Source: Cercophora sp. LCS_1
Taxonomy: Eukaryota; Ascomycota; Sordariomycetes; Sordariales; Lasiosphaeriaceae
Length of the DNA: 64,000 bases
Assembly (NCBI GenBank): GCA_036250225.1
Contig: JAPZLL010000004.1
Span: forward strand, 1 to 64,000
Direction: 5' to 3'
The translations under genes and the position numbers were made by a program. The first letter of the stretch is position 1. Every line of letters begins with the position of its first letter. The notes under the pieces are model-generated. The model was not told where the DNA came from and searched no databases. It saw only the letters and a program-made list of their open reading frames with translations. This document shows positions 51,001 to 64,000 of this stretch, in pieces.

Positions 51001-54000
51001 TGCACCAAGGGGGATGTGGGGTCACCCTTGCCGTGGACAAGAGTCAAAACGTCCTTGGCCTGATCCCAACGATCTTTCTTGGCGAGCCAACGAGGAGACT
51101 CAGGGAGGAAGAGCAGGCCGAGGAAGAGCAAAATAGCGGGGATGGCCTGGAGACCCCAGGGGAGCCTAAAGGCAGCAGTGCTCTTGATGAAAGAGCTGCC
51201 GTAGCAGATGAAGAACATGATCATGATGCCCCAGGTGATGGCCCACTGCTGGAATCCGACCAGACGACCACGCTTCGAGGGAGGAGCAATTTCGGTGATG
51301 TAGACAGGGACCTGAGCAGAGCAGATACCGACCGAGAAGCCGTTGATGATACGGCCAACCACGAGCATCGGGATGTTCACAGAAGCGCAGACAATCACGG
51401 AGCCGATGATCCTGGTTCCGTTAGCAAAAAAAAAAAAAAAGAGAGTGCATGTCACCATGTCACCCACCAAATAACGGAGCCAATCTGGATCGAGGTCTTG
51501 CGGCCAAACATATCGGACAGGTAACCAGACACCAGAGCACCGAGCCAGGAACCACCGGGCATGGCAGCGGTGATGCCACCCTGAACTGAATCAGAGGGAC
51601 CACGGCATAGCCCCTTTTCATTGAAGCCTAGTTGGTTGAACTGGCACAGGTAGGGTTGAGTAGAGATGATTGCAGACATGGACGAGATGTCGAAGCCGAA
51701 GAGCGCGCCGCCTAGCCATTGTCAGCATTGTCATTCTGGAGGGAAGCGAAGGGCCAGAGGGATAGACAAGACTCACCAATAACGGCGACGGCCGCGATCA
51801 TGTAGACGTTGCCGACCTTGTACATCTTGGCCGATGGGGATGCCACCCTAGGTGTCGGAAGATGATGTGTAGGAGTCCACGAGGATCCGAGACAGGAACA
51901 GGAGGAGGAAATGTTTGCTATTTTAAAGACCGGGAGCGGGAGGACAGGCCCAGTGGGGCGCCGAGGGTGTGGGATGTGGGAGACAGGAACGGCGCGTTAG
52001 TTGGGACTTACGACCGAGAAGCCGGTGTGAAGGCCGAGCCGCTGGTCAGCTATAGCTGTTAGACTGGACCCGGGCATCACCAATTAATCAGGTGGGAGCT
52101 GTTAGCTCGTCCAATCGGCCATGCCCCTCCACACCCTTTGTTCCCATGGCCGCTTGAGGCTGCCACTTGGCATGCCGCTCCCTTCCGCGCCCGGTCCTTG
52201 TCAGGGACCAAAGACAATAGACTCAACCCAACATTCCGTCCCTGACATGCCATGCCCGTTGAGTCGGGCTGGCCGCCTGCGACCGTCGACCGAGGCAAGT
52301 GCCAGACGGCGAGATACCCCGGATTAGACCAGTGCCAGCCAACCTAGTGTTCTCCAGGCCCCGTCGTGCATCCTGCGGGGAGAGCTTGGATGTCCGGGGT
52401 CACCCACATCGCTGGCGGAGCCGCAGCGTTGCAATTTAGCCTGGTTGAACTGAAAATACGTGCAGCATCCCGAACAAATCCAGGCCTTGGCTGTCCCACA
52501 GAGTTTCCACCCTCATCCCACATCGTAGTTAGTTCGCGGAGGATTCGTGGGGTGCCGCGCCAGAATTCGTGGAGGCAGCCCCTCAACCGGACCGAAACCC
52601 CGCGGGAGGCGGATTTGGGAACTGAAAAAAAAAGGCGGTGGAGGGAGCTAGAAAGTTGCAAAAAGAGGTCAATAGAGCGTTGCATCTGCTGTCACTGTCA
52701 TCCAATGGCGGAATCCGGTCTCATGACCGTGAAGTCCTTCCCACCCGTTCCCATCTGTCGTGTGCGACAAGCTTTCGGGGAGCTGCCTCCCGCATTTGGT
52801 GGCTTGGGCGTTCGCCAAAGTCGAAGCTCGGGATGACGTCACACTCGTCTAGCCCACATTCGCTGACTCCAGAACGCAGCTCCCCACCAGCAGGAGAAGG
52901 CCCGATAGCCCGGCCTCCACTGCTATGGAGTGTGTTTTGTCGACGCTTTCAGCCAGAATTGTTTTCCACGGGGCTGCCTGCCGTTTCTGTTTCCGACGGT
53001 CCACCGTTGCGGGTTGTCTCACCTCCTGGTAACTTCCCCAGCTCCACGGAAGCGGCTTTGTTCGGGTCTTCACCCTACGGCTCAGTATCGGCTGTGACAC
53101 GAGGTTTCCCCGGACCCGCATTCACAGTCCAATGGCGCAAACCACCTGCTCCGTGATTGTGTGGCGGTCGAGTTGCGCAGCGTCTCACGAGGTTGACGCC
53201 TCTCAAACGTTGACAGGCAGTGATGACGGCGGAGCGTTACAACGGCCGAATCGATGACGCCTGGTTGGCAAAAGAAAAAGAAAAAAGGTTCGCTAATGGC
53301 TTCCATTTGGGGGCGAGCGAATGTTTGGTATGTCTTACAGGATTGTGAAGCAGTGGCTGCGAGAACCCAGATCCCTTGCAGATGCATCACTCGTCCATCA
53401 TGAGGCACGGTTCCAGGCAGATCCAGACGGGTACGATCAAACCGTTTCGGGGCGATCTAAGGACAGAAGAAAAACCCTTGTGACCGAGACAGTAGATGAA
53501 CTTTGTCACCTGGTTACCACGTACCCGCTGGCGGCGCAAGGGTTCGGGGTGATGGAAACAACAGCGCGGTTGATTGGACGTCGTCCGAGGTCAGTCGGAG
53601 ATGTGTGCAACGGGATGGCCCCTCTGTGCTTGCTCGCGATGCAAATGACTGCGATTTTCTTGCTATCCTCGGGATCTGCTCTGGCAAGTACGAGGTAGAA
53701 TTTCGTACGAGAACGAGAACAACTTGGCCTCATACTACGTCCGTCAACTGGGCCTTCACTCTGGTGATGAGTTTTCTGGGCCGCCCAAAAAAAGAGGGAT
53801 GGCATCTCTTGGCGGAACAACAGACACCCCTGTCGTATCACGTGCTTTCGCTCCTCTCCGGGGTCTGGCAAAGCGCCGCCTGAAATCAGGGTCGCGTCAA
53901 CCGTGATCCCCGCAACGACAATCCTGGCAATCAATCAAGAATCGCACGTTGAGACCCGCGCGCGTGTCCAAACCCAATATGCCGCCACAAAGAGGACGTG

Positions 54001-57000
54001 TGGCTTCAACATCAGGGACCAAGCGCCCGGCTCCGGACAATGATGGCACCGTCTCGCCGCCGCCCCTCAAACGCAAAGCCCAAAGCGCAATCTCAAGTCC
54101 GTCTTGGGCCACCTCCACAACATCCCTAGCGGCCTCGCTGACAAGCCACAGAGACGGCCGTTGCAAATTTCTTCACGCCCACTTCTCAGAAGCCGAAAGA
54201 TCGAACGACATGGAACGAGCGAAGCCCCAGCGAAGAAACACCCGCGACCCTCCTCGTTGCGAAATACGTTCCCGAGAAAAGCAACGGCGCGAGAGACCAA
54301 CCGGCAGGGACGAAACGAAAGATAGCGGCGTTTGATCTTGTGAGCTCCCTCGCCTTACTTTGCTGGGGGCGATTCTGACAGGAGTAGGACTCGACGTTGA
54401 TCACACCCGCATCGGGCAAACGCCATTCCGACGACGCTGCTGACTGGAAATGGTGGCACCACTCAGTCCCCACGCGACTGAGGGAACTCCACGATGAAGG
54501 GTGCGTAGGCCAGTCCGGTTCAAGGCAATGGGCCGCTGACAAAACCAGATACCAGGTCATCATCCTCACGAACCAAGGGGGGTTGACCCTGCACCCCGAT
54601 CCCAAGTCGAAAGCCCCAAAGAGCCAAAAGAACCGAGTCCCCGCCTTCAAGCAAAAATGCAGTGGGGTATTGAGCCAACTAGATCTTCCCATCACACTGT
54701 ACGCTGCGACCGCGAAAGACATATACCGCAAGCCGCGGACGGGCATGTGGAAGGAGATGAAGGATGACTACGACTTGACAGAGGCGGACATCGACCATGA
54801 AAATAGCATATTTGTTGGTGATGCAGGGGGCCGGACGGCAGAGCTCAAAGGCGGCACGGCCATTGCCAAGGACTTTAGCTGCTCGGACCGGAACCTTGCA
54901 CACAACATTGGGATTGAGTTCAAGACACCCGAGGAGTTCTTCTTGAACGAAGCGCCAAGGACGTTTGCGAGGGATTTTGACCTTGTCCAGTTCCCATTTG
55001 AGGAGGAAGCCGTGAAAGAGGATGTGCTCCTCGAAAAGACAAACGAGAAGGACATTGTCCTTTTTGTCGGGCCACCGGGCGCTGGCAAGAGCACCTTCTT
55101 TTGGAAGCACCTCAAGCCGCTTGGGTACGAGCGCATCAACCAGGACACCCTGAAAAGGTTAGTTGTATCGAATGTACCCTCTTAGTGCCCGCTAACTGTT
55201 AGTAGTAAGGACAAGTGCTTCAAGGCGGCGGCGGAGGCGCTCAAGGAGGGAGACTCGGTCGTGATCGGTACGGTATCAGTCACTGGAGTCGGGTCAACCA
55301 CTAACAGCCGCAGACAATACCAACCCCGACCCCGATACCCGCGCGCAATGGGTCGAACTCGCCCAGAAACTCAAGGTTCCGATTCGATGCGTTTGGTTCA
55401 AGACACCGTTGCAGTTGTGCCAGCACAACGACGCGGTGAGGTCGCTCAACAAACCTGTTTGTGACCTGGTTCGAGCTCTCTGGTTCCTGCTGACGTAGAT
55501 CTTCACAGCTCAACCCCGAAGACCGACAATCGCTTCCACAGCTGGCGTTCAACGGTTTCGCGTCTAGGTTCAAGGAGCCCAAGACCAAGGAGGGCTTCCA
55601 ACATGTCGTCGAGATTGAGTTCAAGTTCCGAGGCACCAAGGAAGAGTATGACATCTGGGGTCGGTACTGGCTCTAAACTCGGGAACCAGCCCGTGCTCAG
55701 GCGCCATGACTCTCGCACTCTTGTTTAGGTATCCTCCCCGATGTAGGTCTTTGCACATTCGAGATTACCATTACATACTCATTAGATACTAACCTCTTGC
55801 AGAGCTTGCTACTGCTCCCCATAGACAAAGTATCGACCCGTCTGGGTGTCCAAGGTCAGGTTGGTGGGCGTGACAGATCCCCGCTGCAGGCTCCCGCTCT
55901 CAGCTTTCCCGCTTGGCGTGGTCACGGCGCCATACCGGTGGAGCCGGTTCTCGCCAGCCTTGACGGTGAAGTTTGCCAGCGACACTTCGTACCCGTTTCT
56001 CGTTCTCAGTTCCGGCACGCCAAAGTAGGCCGCCTGGACAGCATCGTAGCCGATGGACAGCTCAAAGTAACCCCGGTAATACAGATCCTGCCACTGCAAC
56101 TCCGGGTTCATGGCCGTCAGGTATCCAGCCATGGTGTTGCCCTCGACCAGGCTGGTGTTCTGTCCCAGCGGGCTGGGCGAGGTGACAGCCGAGCCGGCAA
56201 ACTCGACGCCAACAGACCCAGCGCCTGTGGCAGGGTCGTAATTCTTCTCACCAAACCACACAAGGTCCGAAACCCACGATGCATGCGAGTCGCCAGCGAG
56301 CATGATGTTGTTGTCGATCTTATTGTCGTAGATGTTGGCAAAGGTCCTGTTCCGGTTCGCCAGATAGCCATCCCACTGGTCGTAGTTGAACAGGCCGTTG
56401 GGGCTGATAACGATGCGGCTGAAGATGATCTGATTCCCAATGACGCGCCATTTCGTGCTAGCTTCGTCAGTAAGGCTTGGTCAGGATCAACAGTCGACGG
56501 ACACATACCCCCGCTTGGAACTCTCCCGCATGGTGCGGTAGAACCAGGACTCTTGACGGGCGCCCATGACCGAACGGCCCTGGTCGTTGGCGATTTCCTT
56601 GATGTAGTCGGTGTTCTGACGAGTCAGCTTAGCCTCAACGGTTGGACGGGACACGCACCGTGTACAGATCGGTGATGGACCGGTCGTAGTTGCGCGTATC
56701 GAGCATGATCAAGTCAAAGAGATCGCCAAACTCAAAGTTGCGCCAGATGCGAAGGTTGTCATCCATCTCGACCTGGCGGATGGGCATCCACTCAAAGTAG
56801 GCCCGGACAGCGTTCGCCTACAGGTGTCAGCTGGGTCTCGCCGCCTCGTCCGTGCTGCTCACCTTTCGCTGGTCCACTGAGACACCGCCGTCCTTGACGA
56901 AGGAGTCCTCGGTGTTGAGAAGATGCGACATGCCATCTTTGTACGTGTTGTCGGCGACCTGCCCTGTCAGCATCGCCCGTTTGACCAGCAAAGCAGCGGC

Positions 57001-60000
57001 CATACCTCATGATCATCCCAGACAGGAATCCAGGGAAACTGCTGGTGACTAGCCAACAGATCGGCATCCGTTCGATACGTCGCTATCCTCTTGCGGTAGT
57101 CATAAAGACTGCCCTGTCAGCCCCCATCTTCCCACGGCGCAGAGCAACAACCAGGTACTCACGTCAGGATCTCCCGATCCGGCTGCGGGACCCGATCCAT
57201 GGCATTGCCCCAGCCATAATCGCCATTCTTGTACTCATAGATATAATCGCCAAGATGCACGACATAGTCCACCGAGTCCTTACGGACGGTATTTCCATAC
57301 GCGTTGAAGAATCCGAACGCTAATACACACCGCCGTCAGCAAACCCACACGTCAAATCCCAAGTTCGACAACCCAAACATACGAAAGTTGGAGCACGAGT
57401 ACACCGCAATCTTGATGTCCCTCGGCACTTTTTTCCCCTTTTCCGGAATCGTCTTGGTCCTCCCGACGGGCGACTTGTTGTCCGAATCGCAAATGTTGAA
57501 CTGGTAGTGATACGTCGTGAAGGGTTTCAATCGGCGAGCTTCAACCTAATGAACCCCAACCATCAGCCCCCCCTCCCCTCGCCTCCTTCTTTCGACGGAA
57601 ATCGAAGGACAGGCACACACAAACCTTGACGGTAAAATCAACATCCGAACTCGTATACACCCTCCCCTCGTCCACCACGCCCCGCAGTTTCTCGTCCCGC
57701 GCAATCTTCCACTCCACGCACACCGTTGCTTTGCTCGCCCTGACAAAGCCCTCGTTATCATGGCCGTACAACTCCGCTGTCCCGCTGACGGTTGTGTTGG
57801 ACTTGTCGTTTTCGGCCGTCGGCGCTGCCCGCGTCCAGAGGATGACGCTGTCTGAGTGGGGATCGCCGGACGCGATGCCGTGCGTGAAGTTCAGCTGGGA
57901 GGGCGTCCATGGGGAGGCGGCGTAGGAACGCGCGGCGACTTTGGGGAGGGAGATGCCTAGGGAGGGGTGGTGCAGGGAGGGGGAGAAGTAGTTGATGTTG
58001 GTGGCGTAGGAGGCGGATGCCCCGGCTGCGAGGGGGAGGGCCCGGAGGAGGGTGAGGGGTTTCATCTTTGTTTAGGTTACCGTCCACCTGCGAGGATTGG
58101 CAACACGAGTGAACTCGGGTTGGGTGAGAGGAAGGGAGAGATGGCGGGGATGGATGTTATATCATCTCGGCGATACGACCCGGGGATTATGAGCACTGGA
58201 AGGATTTGCTTCGGAGTCGGAAAAAGGAGCCCGGTGAACCGGGGCTTCTGATTCCTTCCGAATTCTCATCCACTTGCACACATTTACAATGTAGTGCCGA
58301 GGCACGGTGAGGTCTTGGATTGTCCGATTGGATCTTTTTTTTCCTTCTTAGGATTTGGAGATGCGTGCAGCGTAGCGTTGCAGTGTTGCAATCATGACGG
58401 AGCGAGCCCCACGGTTTGCTTGGCAACGTGTGAAATGGGAGAGGTGTCATTGGTTGCAAGTTTTGGAGAAGAGCGTGGAGAGGATTGGGCTCTAACCAAG
58501 CGTGGGAAGTCCTTACAATGCGGACACCGATTGAAATGCTTGTGATTGAGGAGGGTTGTATTGATGATGTGTAGACGAGATGGGATCAAGATCGCATGTG
58601 CTTAGGGTTGGAGGGATGCAACGACGGTCCACTCCGCGCGGGCATGGCACCGAGCCGAGTGATCGGGCCCGTGAGGGTGGTTTGGATCGGGTGATTGAAT
58701 ATGGCATGGGCATGCGTTGTTTTGATGCGCATGTGAGAGTTGAGATGTGAAAAGAGAAGCGTGATTTTCTGTGAATTGGATGCATGTGGAGAGAGTCAGG
58801 GGTGTTTGTTTTTTGACATCGCGCCATGACACTTGTTGCCAAGTTCCCCGGCGAAATATTGAGATAATTCCCAACAGCGCTGGACTGGAAACACGCATTC
58901 CGATTATTCTAGATCAATAACTTCACTCTCAAGCCTCTCCATCCATCAGTGGAAAACAACGCCAAGAAAGCCTCCCCACCGCTCTCTGTCCAAACGCAGA
59001 CTAGCCGCGCCGCAATTTCCCAGCAGCTGAACACCGCCAAGCATGAGGCTCTTTCGTCGCGTCACCTCAGCTCCTCTCCGATTCCCTGTGCCATGAAATA
59101 TCATCAAATACTTACCACCCGCAGAATGCGCCTCCTTATTCTCTCCCTCCTCCCGCTGGTTGCTGCCCAATCAGCCTCAACCTGCGTCTCCCCCATCTCA
59201 GTCCTCTACAATGCTCACCCAGAATGCGCCCGTTCATGTCTCGGCTGCACCGACTCGAACGAGAGCTTCGCGCACGCATGTGATATCAACGGCGCGTGCT
59301 GTCAGGGATATAACGCGTTGACGTTCATCCCGCTTGTGTATGGATGTGTCAAGACGACGTGTACGGAGGCGGACGCGCAGGCGAGCTGGGAGGAGTTTTC
59401 GAGGAATTGCGCGAGACGGGGATTTCCGGTAAATGAGGGGGATACGCCGGGGGGGTATGAGTTTGTTAGCTATTGTGAGCTCTTCTTTCTTTTTGAGGTA
59501 GGATTTCTGGCTGACGGTGTTAGCTGCTGTGGCGACGACGGCGACGGCGAGTCCTACGACGAGCGGTGGGACGGCGACGACGACTGGGGATCTGAGGGTA
59601 TCGGAGACAAGTGATCCGAGACTGGCTGGCGGTGGAGGGAATACTACGGTTGCGGCTCCCGAAGCTTCAAGTGGAAAGGCTGGGCTGAGCGTTGGAGAGA
59701 TTGTGGGAATCGTGCTGGGCTCGGTGTCGGCTTTGGCTGCTGTTGTCGGGCTGGTGCTGAGATGGAGGCACTTGCAGCTCGTGAAGAAGCAAGCAGCGCT
59801 GGCGCCTGAGAAGCCGGTTAGTTCGCCGATGCCGTAAATTCTCGACGTAGATATTTGAGGGTCGAGGAAGGGGAAATGTCAGATGTCAGAGTGTTGGTAC
59901 CTAGGAGTATACCAGGTAATGCTAATCAGTTATTTACATGCATGTGCCCGTCAAGGGCTATCCCGTCCAGTACGCTGATTTAGTTCCTTAATTCATGCCT

Positions 60001-63000
60001 TGATACAAAGCTGTCGAGGTGAATACAAGAAGTATCAGCGACATTCCATTCCGGACATGACGCCACCGGGAAAACCTAAGCCGCAAGACCCTGCCTGTCG
60101 AGTTTTGTTCAGCCTGTCTATGTCGACTTCGAGACGTGATCGCGGAACTCCCTGCCAGAGATCTCCTGCAGACCCTCCTCGTCCAGCATCTCCTGGCCCT
60201 CCCAAGATGTGTCCTTGTCAGACTTGTCGTCGTCGATCCAATCTTCGTCCTCTTCATCATACTTCTGCAAACACTTAGAGACCTCGCGCATCAAATCGTC
60301 CTCTTCGGACTTTCTCCGCTCCCGTACAACCCAGAGTGGCTCTGCTTCTTCATCATCCCAGCCGTCAGTGATCCCTCTTGTCCAATTGCCCGTCGCCTTG
60401 CTGGTGTTTGGTTTGTCGTCGATCGGGAGGTTTCCTTCGGCCTCGCGGGCCAGGCGGAAGGAGCATTTGGTGGACTGGGCTCTGAAGTAGCAATTGGTGC
60501 AGCTTCCACAACCAAATTCTGTCATCTCGGCCGGGACGATGCACATGTCACACGGGCCGCTGTGTGTATCTCTCGCGCAGGCGTCGCATGGTGCCGTGTT
60601 TGCGCGGTCTTCATAGATGGCGAGGGCGACGCCAATCACGCGTGCGAAACCGTGCAACCGAAGAGATGCAATTTCATCATCGGCAGAGATTGGGTGTGTT
60701 CGTGGACGCCAAAGTCTCTTGATCTCCGTTTTTTCGTTGAGGATCTCGAGAGCTCGCGGGGTGGCAACGGTAAAGAGCTTCTTGAGGATTGCAACCGTCG
60801 TTTCGAATCTTGTCTGCGCTGTCGGATCTTCGAATATTGCTCTTGTAATGGGAAGACCTCCGACGGTCTGCTTGGACAGCCACTCGTCGAGAGTAGGCGG
60901 GGCAAGCTCTTGTTGATCCATCGTGTTGTTTGGTGGGAAAAGTCAAGACACAAAATGGAAGGACCACGAATCAATAGAGAAAAAAAAACACGCGCTATTG
61001 TGGTCAATGCACTGGGAAAAGGTCATGCAATCAAAAGATACCAAATTTACTTGAGGACTTTTCGGCGTCCGCTTTCCGCTTCAGCTACTTGCAACTACGA
61101 AGGTTGTTTTTACACAGACACATCTCGCTTCCAGCCGGGCTCTTGCTCAGGGCCGCCCTCGCTTGACTTGATTAGGAAGTTGCGATGTTTCCTTGGTGTT
61201 TAGCAGTTGCCACGCTGGTGCCTGTGTCCACCTCCAATTTTCATCAACACCACCAATCCAAACTCAACACTCAGCAGACGTTCAGGCACACGTGTAGGCA
61301 CATTTCACACATTTTGGGGGGCTTAACGGTGTGTTCCATTCTCGATACCTCCGCAACTAAGCGGTTACCATTGCCAGACCATCCTCCATACCGTCATACC
61401 GGATAGACTTGTGCCGAGAACTAAACCCTTTCCTCCGTTCCTTCCCTTGTTCCTTCCCTTGTGCCGGATGCCGCCGTAAATTGCCCAGATTACTCGTGGC
61501 GAATGCGCTTTGCCTCTCTGCCCTCAGGGCTAGTGTCGAACTAGTTGCTCGTGATGCCGGCCTTCTCTTCACCTGCCTTGATAGCTGCCTCCTTCGCATT
61601 GCGGTCGCACATGTCGGCAAGGATCTTCTTGGCCGTGTCAGGGCCATCAGCTTTGATAGTTTCGAGGGCCTTGAAGAGGGAACGCGAGCGGTGGTGTGTC
61701 ACAGCCTCGAGTTGGAAGCCAGACATCTCGGCGATCTCCACACTGCTGGAGGGGGCGGTCTCATCGAGCTTTCTGATGTGGGGGCCACCCGTCTTCCCCT
61801 TCTTGGAAGCAGCGTCCGCGGCGGGGGTCTGGTTGTCGTTATTCATTTTTAATTATGCCTCGAGAAAAACGAGAAGGGGGTTGAGGTTGGTTGATAGAGC
61901 GTGTTGAAAATTCGCTTGGGGAAAGTTGGTGTGGAAAAAGGAAAATTGAAAATTCAAGAAGGCCACAGAAAAACGGCTGCCAAATTTTCTACAGGCGTGC
62001 ACGAAAAACCAACAGGCCTATTCCATCCCACAATTGGCAGACGCCACAATAGTAAGGCAGGAACGTCAATAGCAAATGCCTTCTTTTAATTCAATAACGC
62101 TTAACAAGCAGCAATAAATTAACTCCAAATAGGTAATTAAAAAACAAAACGCATGCCCTACTATCACAAAACACGCATCTCAGTGCCTAAGATGCCAGAA
62201 AGTTATTTCAAGATACACCCCAATATCTCTGCCCCCTCTTCCCTCAATATTCAGGACGCCATTCGGTTATTTCCGTCCCCTCCTCTTCTTCCCCTTCTCC
62301 TGCGCCCCGGCAAACCCCATCAACCTCGCATGCTCAGCCAACATCTTCCTCTCTTCCGCTTCCAATACCTCGAGCCAATGCACAAGCTCCTCGATTTCCA
62401 ACGTCTCCAGCTTCCCCGACGCCTCCCGAAAGTCATACCACTTCTTCTCCGCCCTTCTCTCCTCAATCTTCAACCTTATCGAGCAATTCTTCCCCTTGCC
62501 GGTATACCAACAGTTGGTACAACTCCCACCTCCATGTTCCACGGCTCCACCCGCCGGCACGATACAAGACTCGAATGGCCCCCGGTGTCCGTAGTTTTTG
62601 CACGAGTTACAAGGCTGCGGATTTGCCTTGATGGCGTAGACGGCGAGGAGCGTGCTCATTATCTCGGCTTTGGATTTGAGAGGGGGTATTGTGGTTGTCA
62701 TAAGCTCGAGGCTCCTTGTGACGTATGTGACGGGTGTCCAGAGGCGTTTAATCTTGGTCTGGGCGATGAGGTGTGCGTGGATGGGATCGTTTGGCGCGTT
62801 GAAGAGTTCCCTGAGGATTTCGACTGTGTTGTCGAGTTTGGCTTGGGCTCCGTAGTCCTCGTAGGCGACGTATTTGATGGGCATGCTGTCGAGGGTTTGG
62901 AGGGAGAGCCATTCTTCGAGGGATGGGGCATCTAGGTCATTTTTATTTGGTTCGTGGCTCATGGTGTGGTTGTTTGATGGTAACAACTTGGGAGAGATGT

Positions 63001-64000
63001 CAGTGAGAGAGATGGGGAATGGCGGTGCTTATCTACATGCAACCAAGGCGCTAGCAAGGATCATGGAGGCTTTTCTTTTTCTGGAGTGGAAAGACACAAG
63101 CATTTCAGTCACACATCTTCGATCTTGTCAACTGGTTTATCTGATAGTCATTGTTCTATGCTCTACCTGTAGTCGAGCTACGTTATCTGTGGGCTACTGT
63201 GGTCCATTGGCGCCCTCCTCTGCTGTGATGTTCTTTCGGCACGGTATGCCTAAAGTTCCTTCCCATCATTCCTTCCCATCATTCCCTATTGCCTCCCCCT
63301 CCTCCCCCATGACAATGACCATGGCCATTACCTTCCTCCATTGTCCCCCAGTTCAACCCTCCCAAGCAGCAAAGTCTGGTAGGTACACCCTATTGTGTTG
63401 GCGACGTGCCCCGAAATATCCCTCCCTGCATCTTCTCGGTCCTCTGAGATGTCAACCTCCAGGAGTAGACGCAAACGACATCGTAGACGGCGACCGAAAA
63501 CATCCATCGACTCCTCAACGGGGGCAGGGCCGACAGGGTGGAGTTGATGCTTCGGCTGCCGGTTAGGTGAGTTGGGAGGACAGGTCATGGCGCCTTCCGA
63601 GTCCTCAGCTGGAGTAGGGCAGACCGGGCAGGGCTTCGACTCGGGGTTGGCATTCGGCGAGTTAAGGGGCATGGTGGCGGGTGGCGGGAATGGCGCCTTG
63701 GGTGTTCTGAGCAGGGACGGTCGACATCTTGGCGATTTGTGGATTGTGTTGTCTTTGTGGATAAGCAGAAGGGCAGTCGCCGAAAGTCAGGTTATTTGTC
63801 TCATCCGGCTGCCGAGGGAAGTGAAGCCCGCTTTTGTCTGCTCGCTTTAAGGAAGTTCTGCCCGAGTTTATCTCGGTCTGAATTGAGGCTTCGGTATTCC
63901 ATGAGCCTGGATGCTATTCAAACTGGCCGCTGGTTTTGACAACAAACTACGGGATGGCCTGTGGCCCGTGTCGTCATCCAAATCATCCCTGAATTCGTCA

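Overview
The window is nuclear DNA of a filamentous ascomycete (Pezizomycotina, most likely Sordariomycetes). The evidence is short introns of about 43-80 bases with GTRNGT donors, many HET and NLR-type allorecognition genes, and families restricted to filamentous fungi (DUF3716, FSH1 hydrolases, PigL_N-type helical domains, C2H2 regulators of the fungal type, biotrophy-associated secreted proteins). There is no operon structure. Each gene is described from its own exons, and most splice phases were checked base by base.

Left part (1-38.2 kb) is an accessory, gene-poor region full of decaying genes. It holds a PigL_N-type protein (2647-4125), a Tc1/mariner-like transposase relic beside AT-rich, RIP-like DNA (4543-5700), a HET C-terminal stub (5741-6325), an NLR C-terminal half with a broken frame (7020-8386), a broken GH18 chitinase (about 13.7-14.6 kb), two further HET fragments (18.3 and 26.2 kb), an F-box-like stub (25.8 kb) and a nearly full-length but mutated HET gene (36051-38218). 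Intact genes lie between them: FSH1 hydrolase, two GNAT acetyltransferases, two secreted propeller-like proteins (one TRI14-like), an alpha/beta hydrolase, a C2H2 regulator, a cysteine-rich membrane protein, a 791-residue HET protein, a trypsin-like-peptidase-like protein and a GST. Two very small secreted cysteine-rich proteins (18.6-18.85 and 34.9-35.3 kb) were found by hand. Both have a frame problem.

Right part (38.6-64 kb) is denser and looks conserved. Its centre is a 12-exon, 2137-residue protein of unknown function (38626-45753) with an uncharacterised N-terminal half, a long run of beta-strand-like repeats and a C-terminal coiled-coil third. All 11 intron phases fit. It is followed by an ACMSD-like amidohydrolase, a sugar-family MFS permease, a polynucleotide kinase 3'-phosphatase for DNA end repair, a PhoD-type phosphatase convergent with it, a CFEM-like cysteine-rich membrane protein, and two DUF3716 paralogues around a small unknown gene.

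The main points for follow-up are the giant gene and the concentration of broken allorecognition genes, several with TAG/TAA codons that fit C-to-T change in CpA context.
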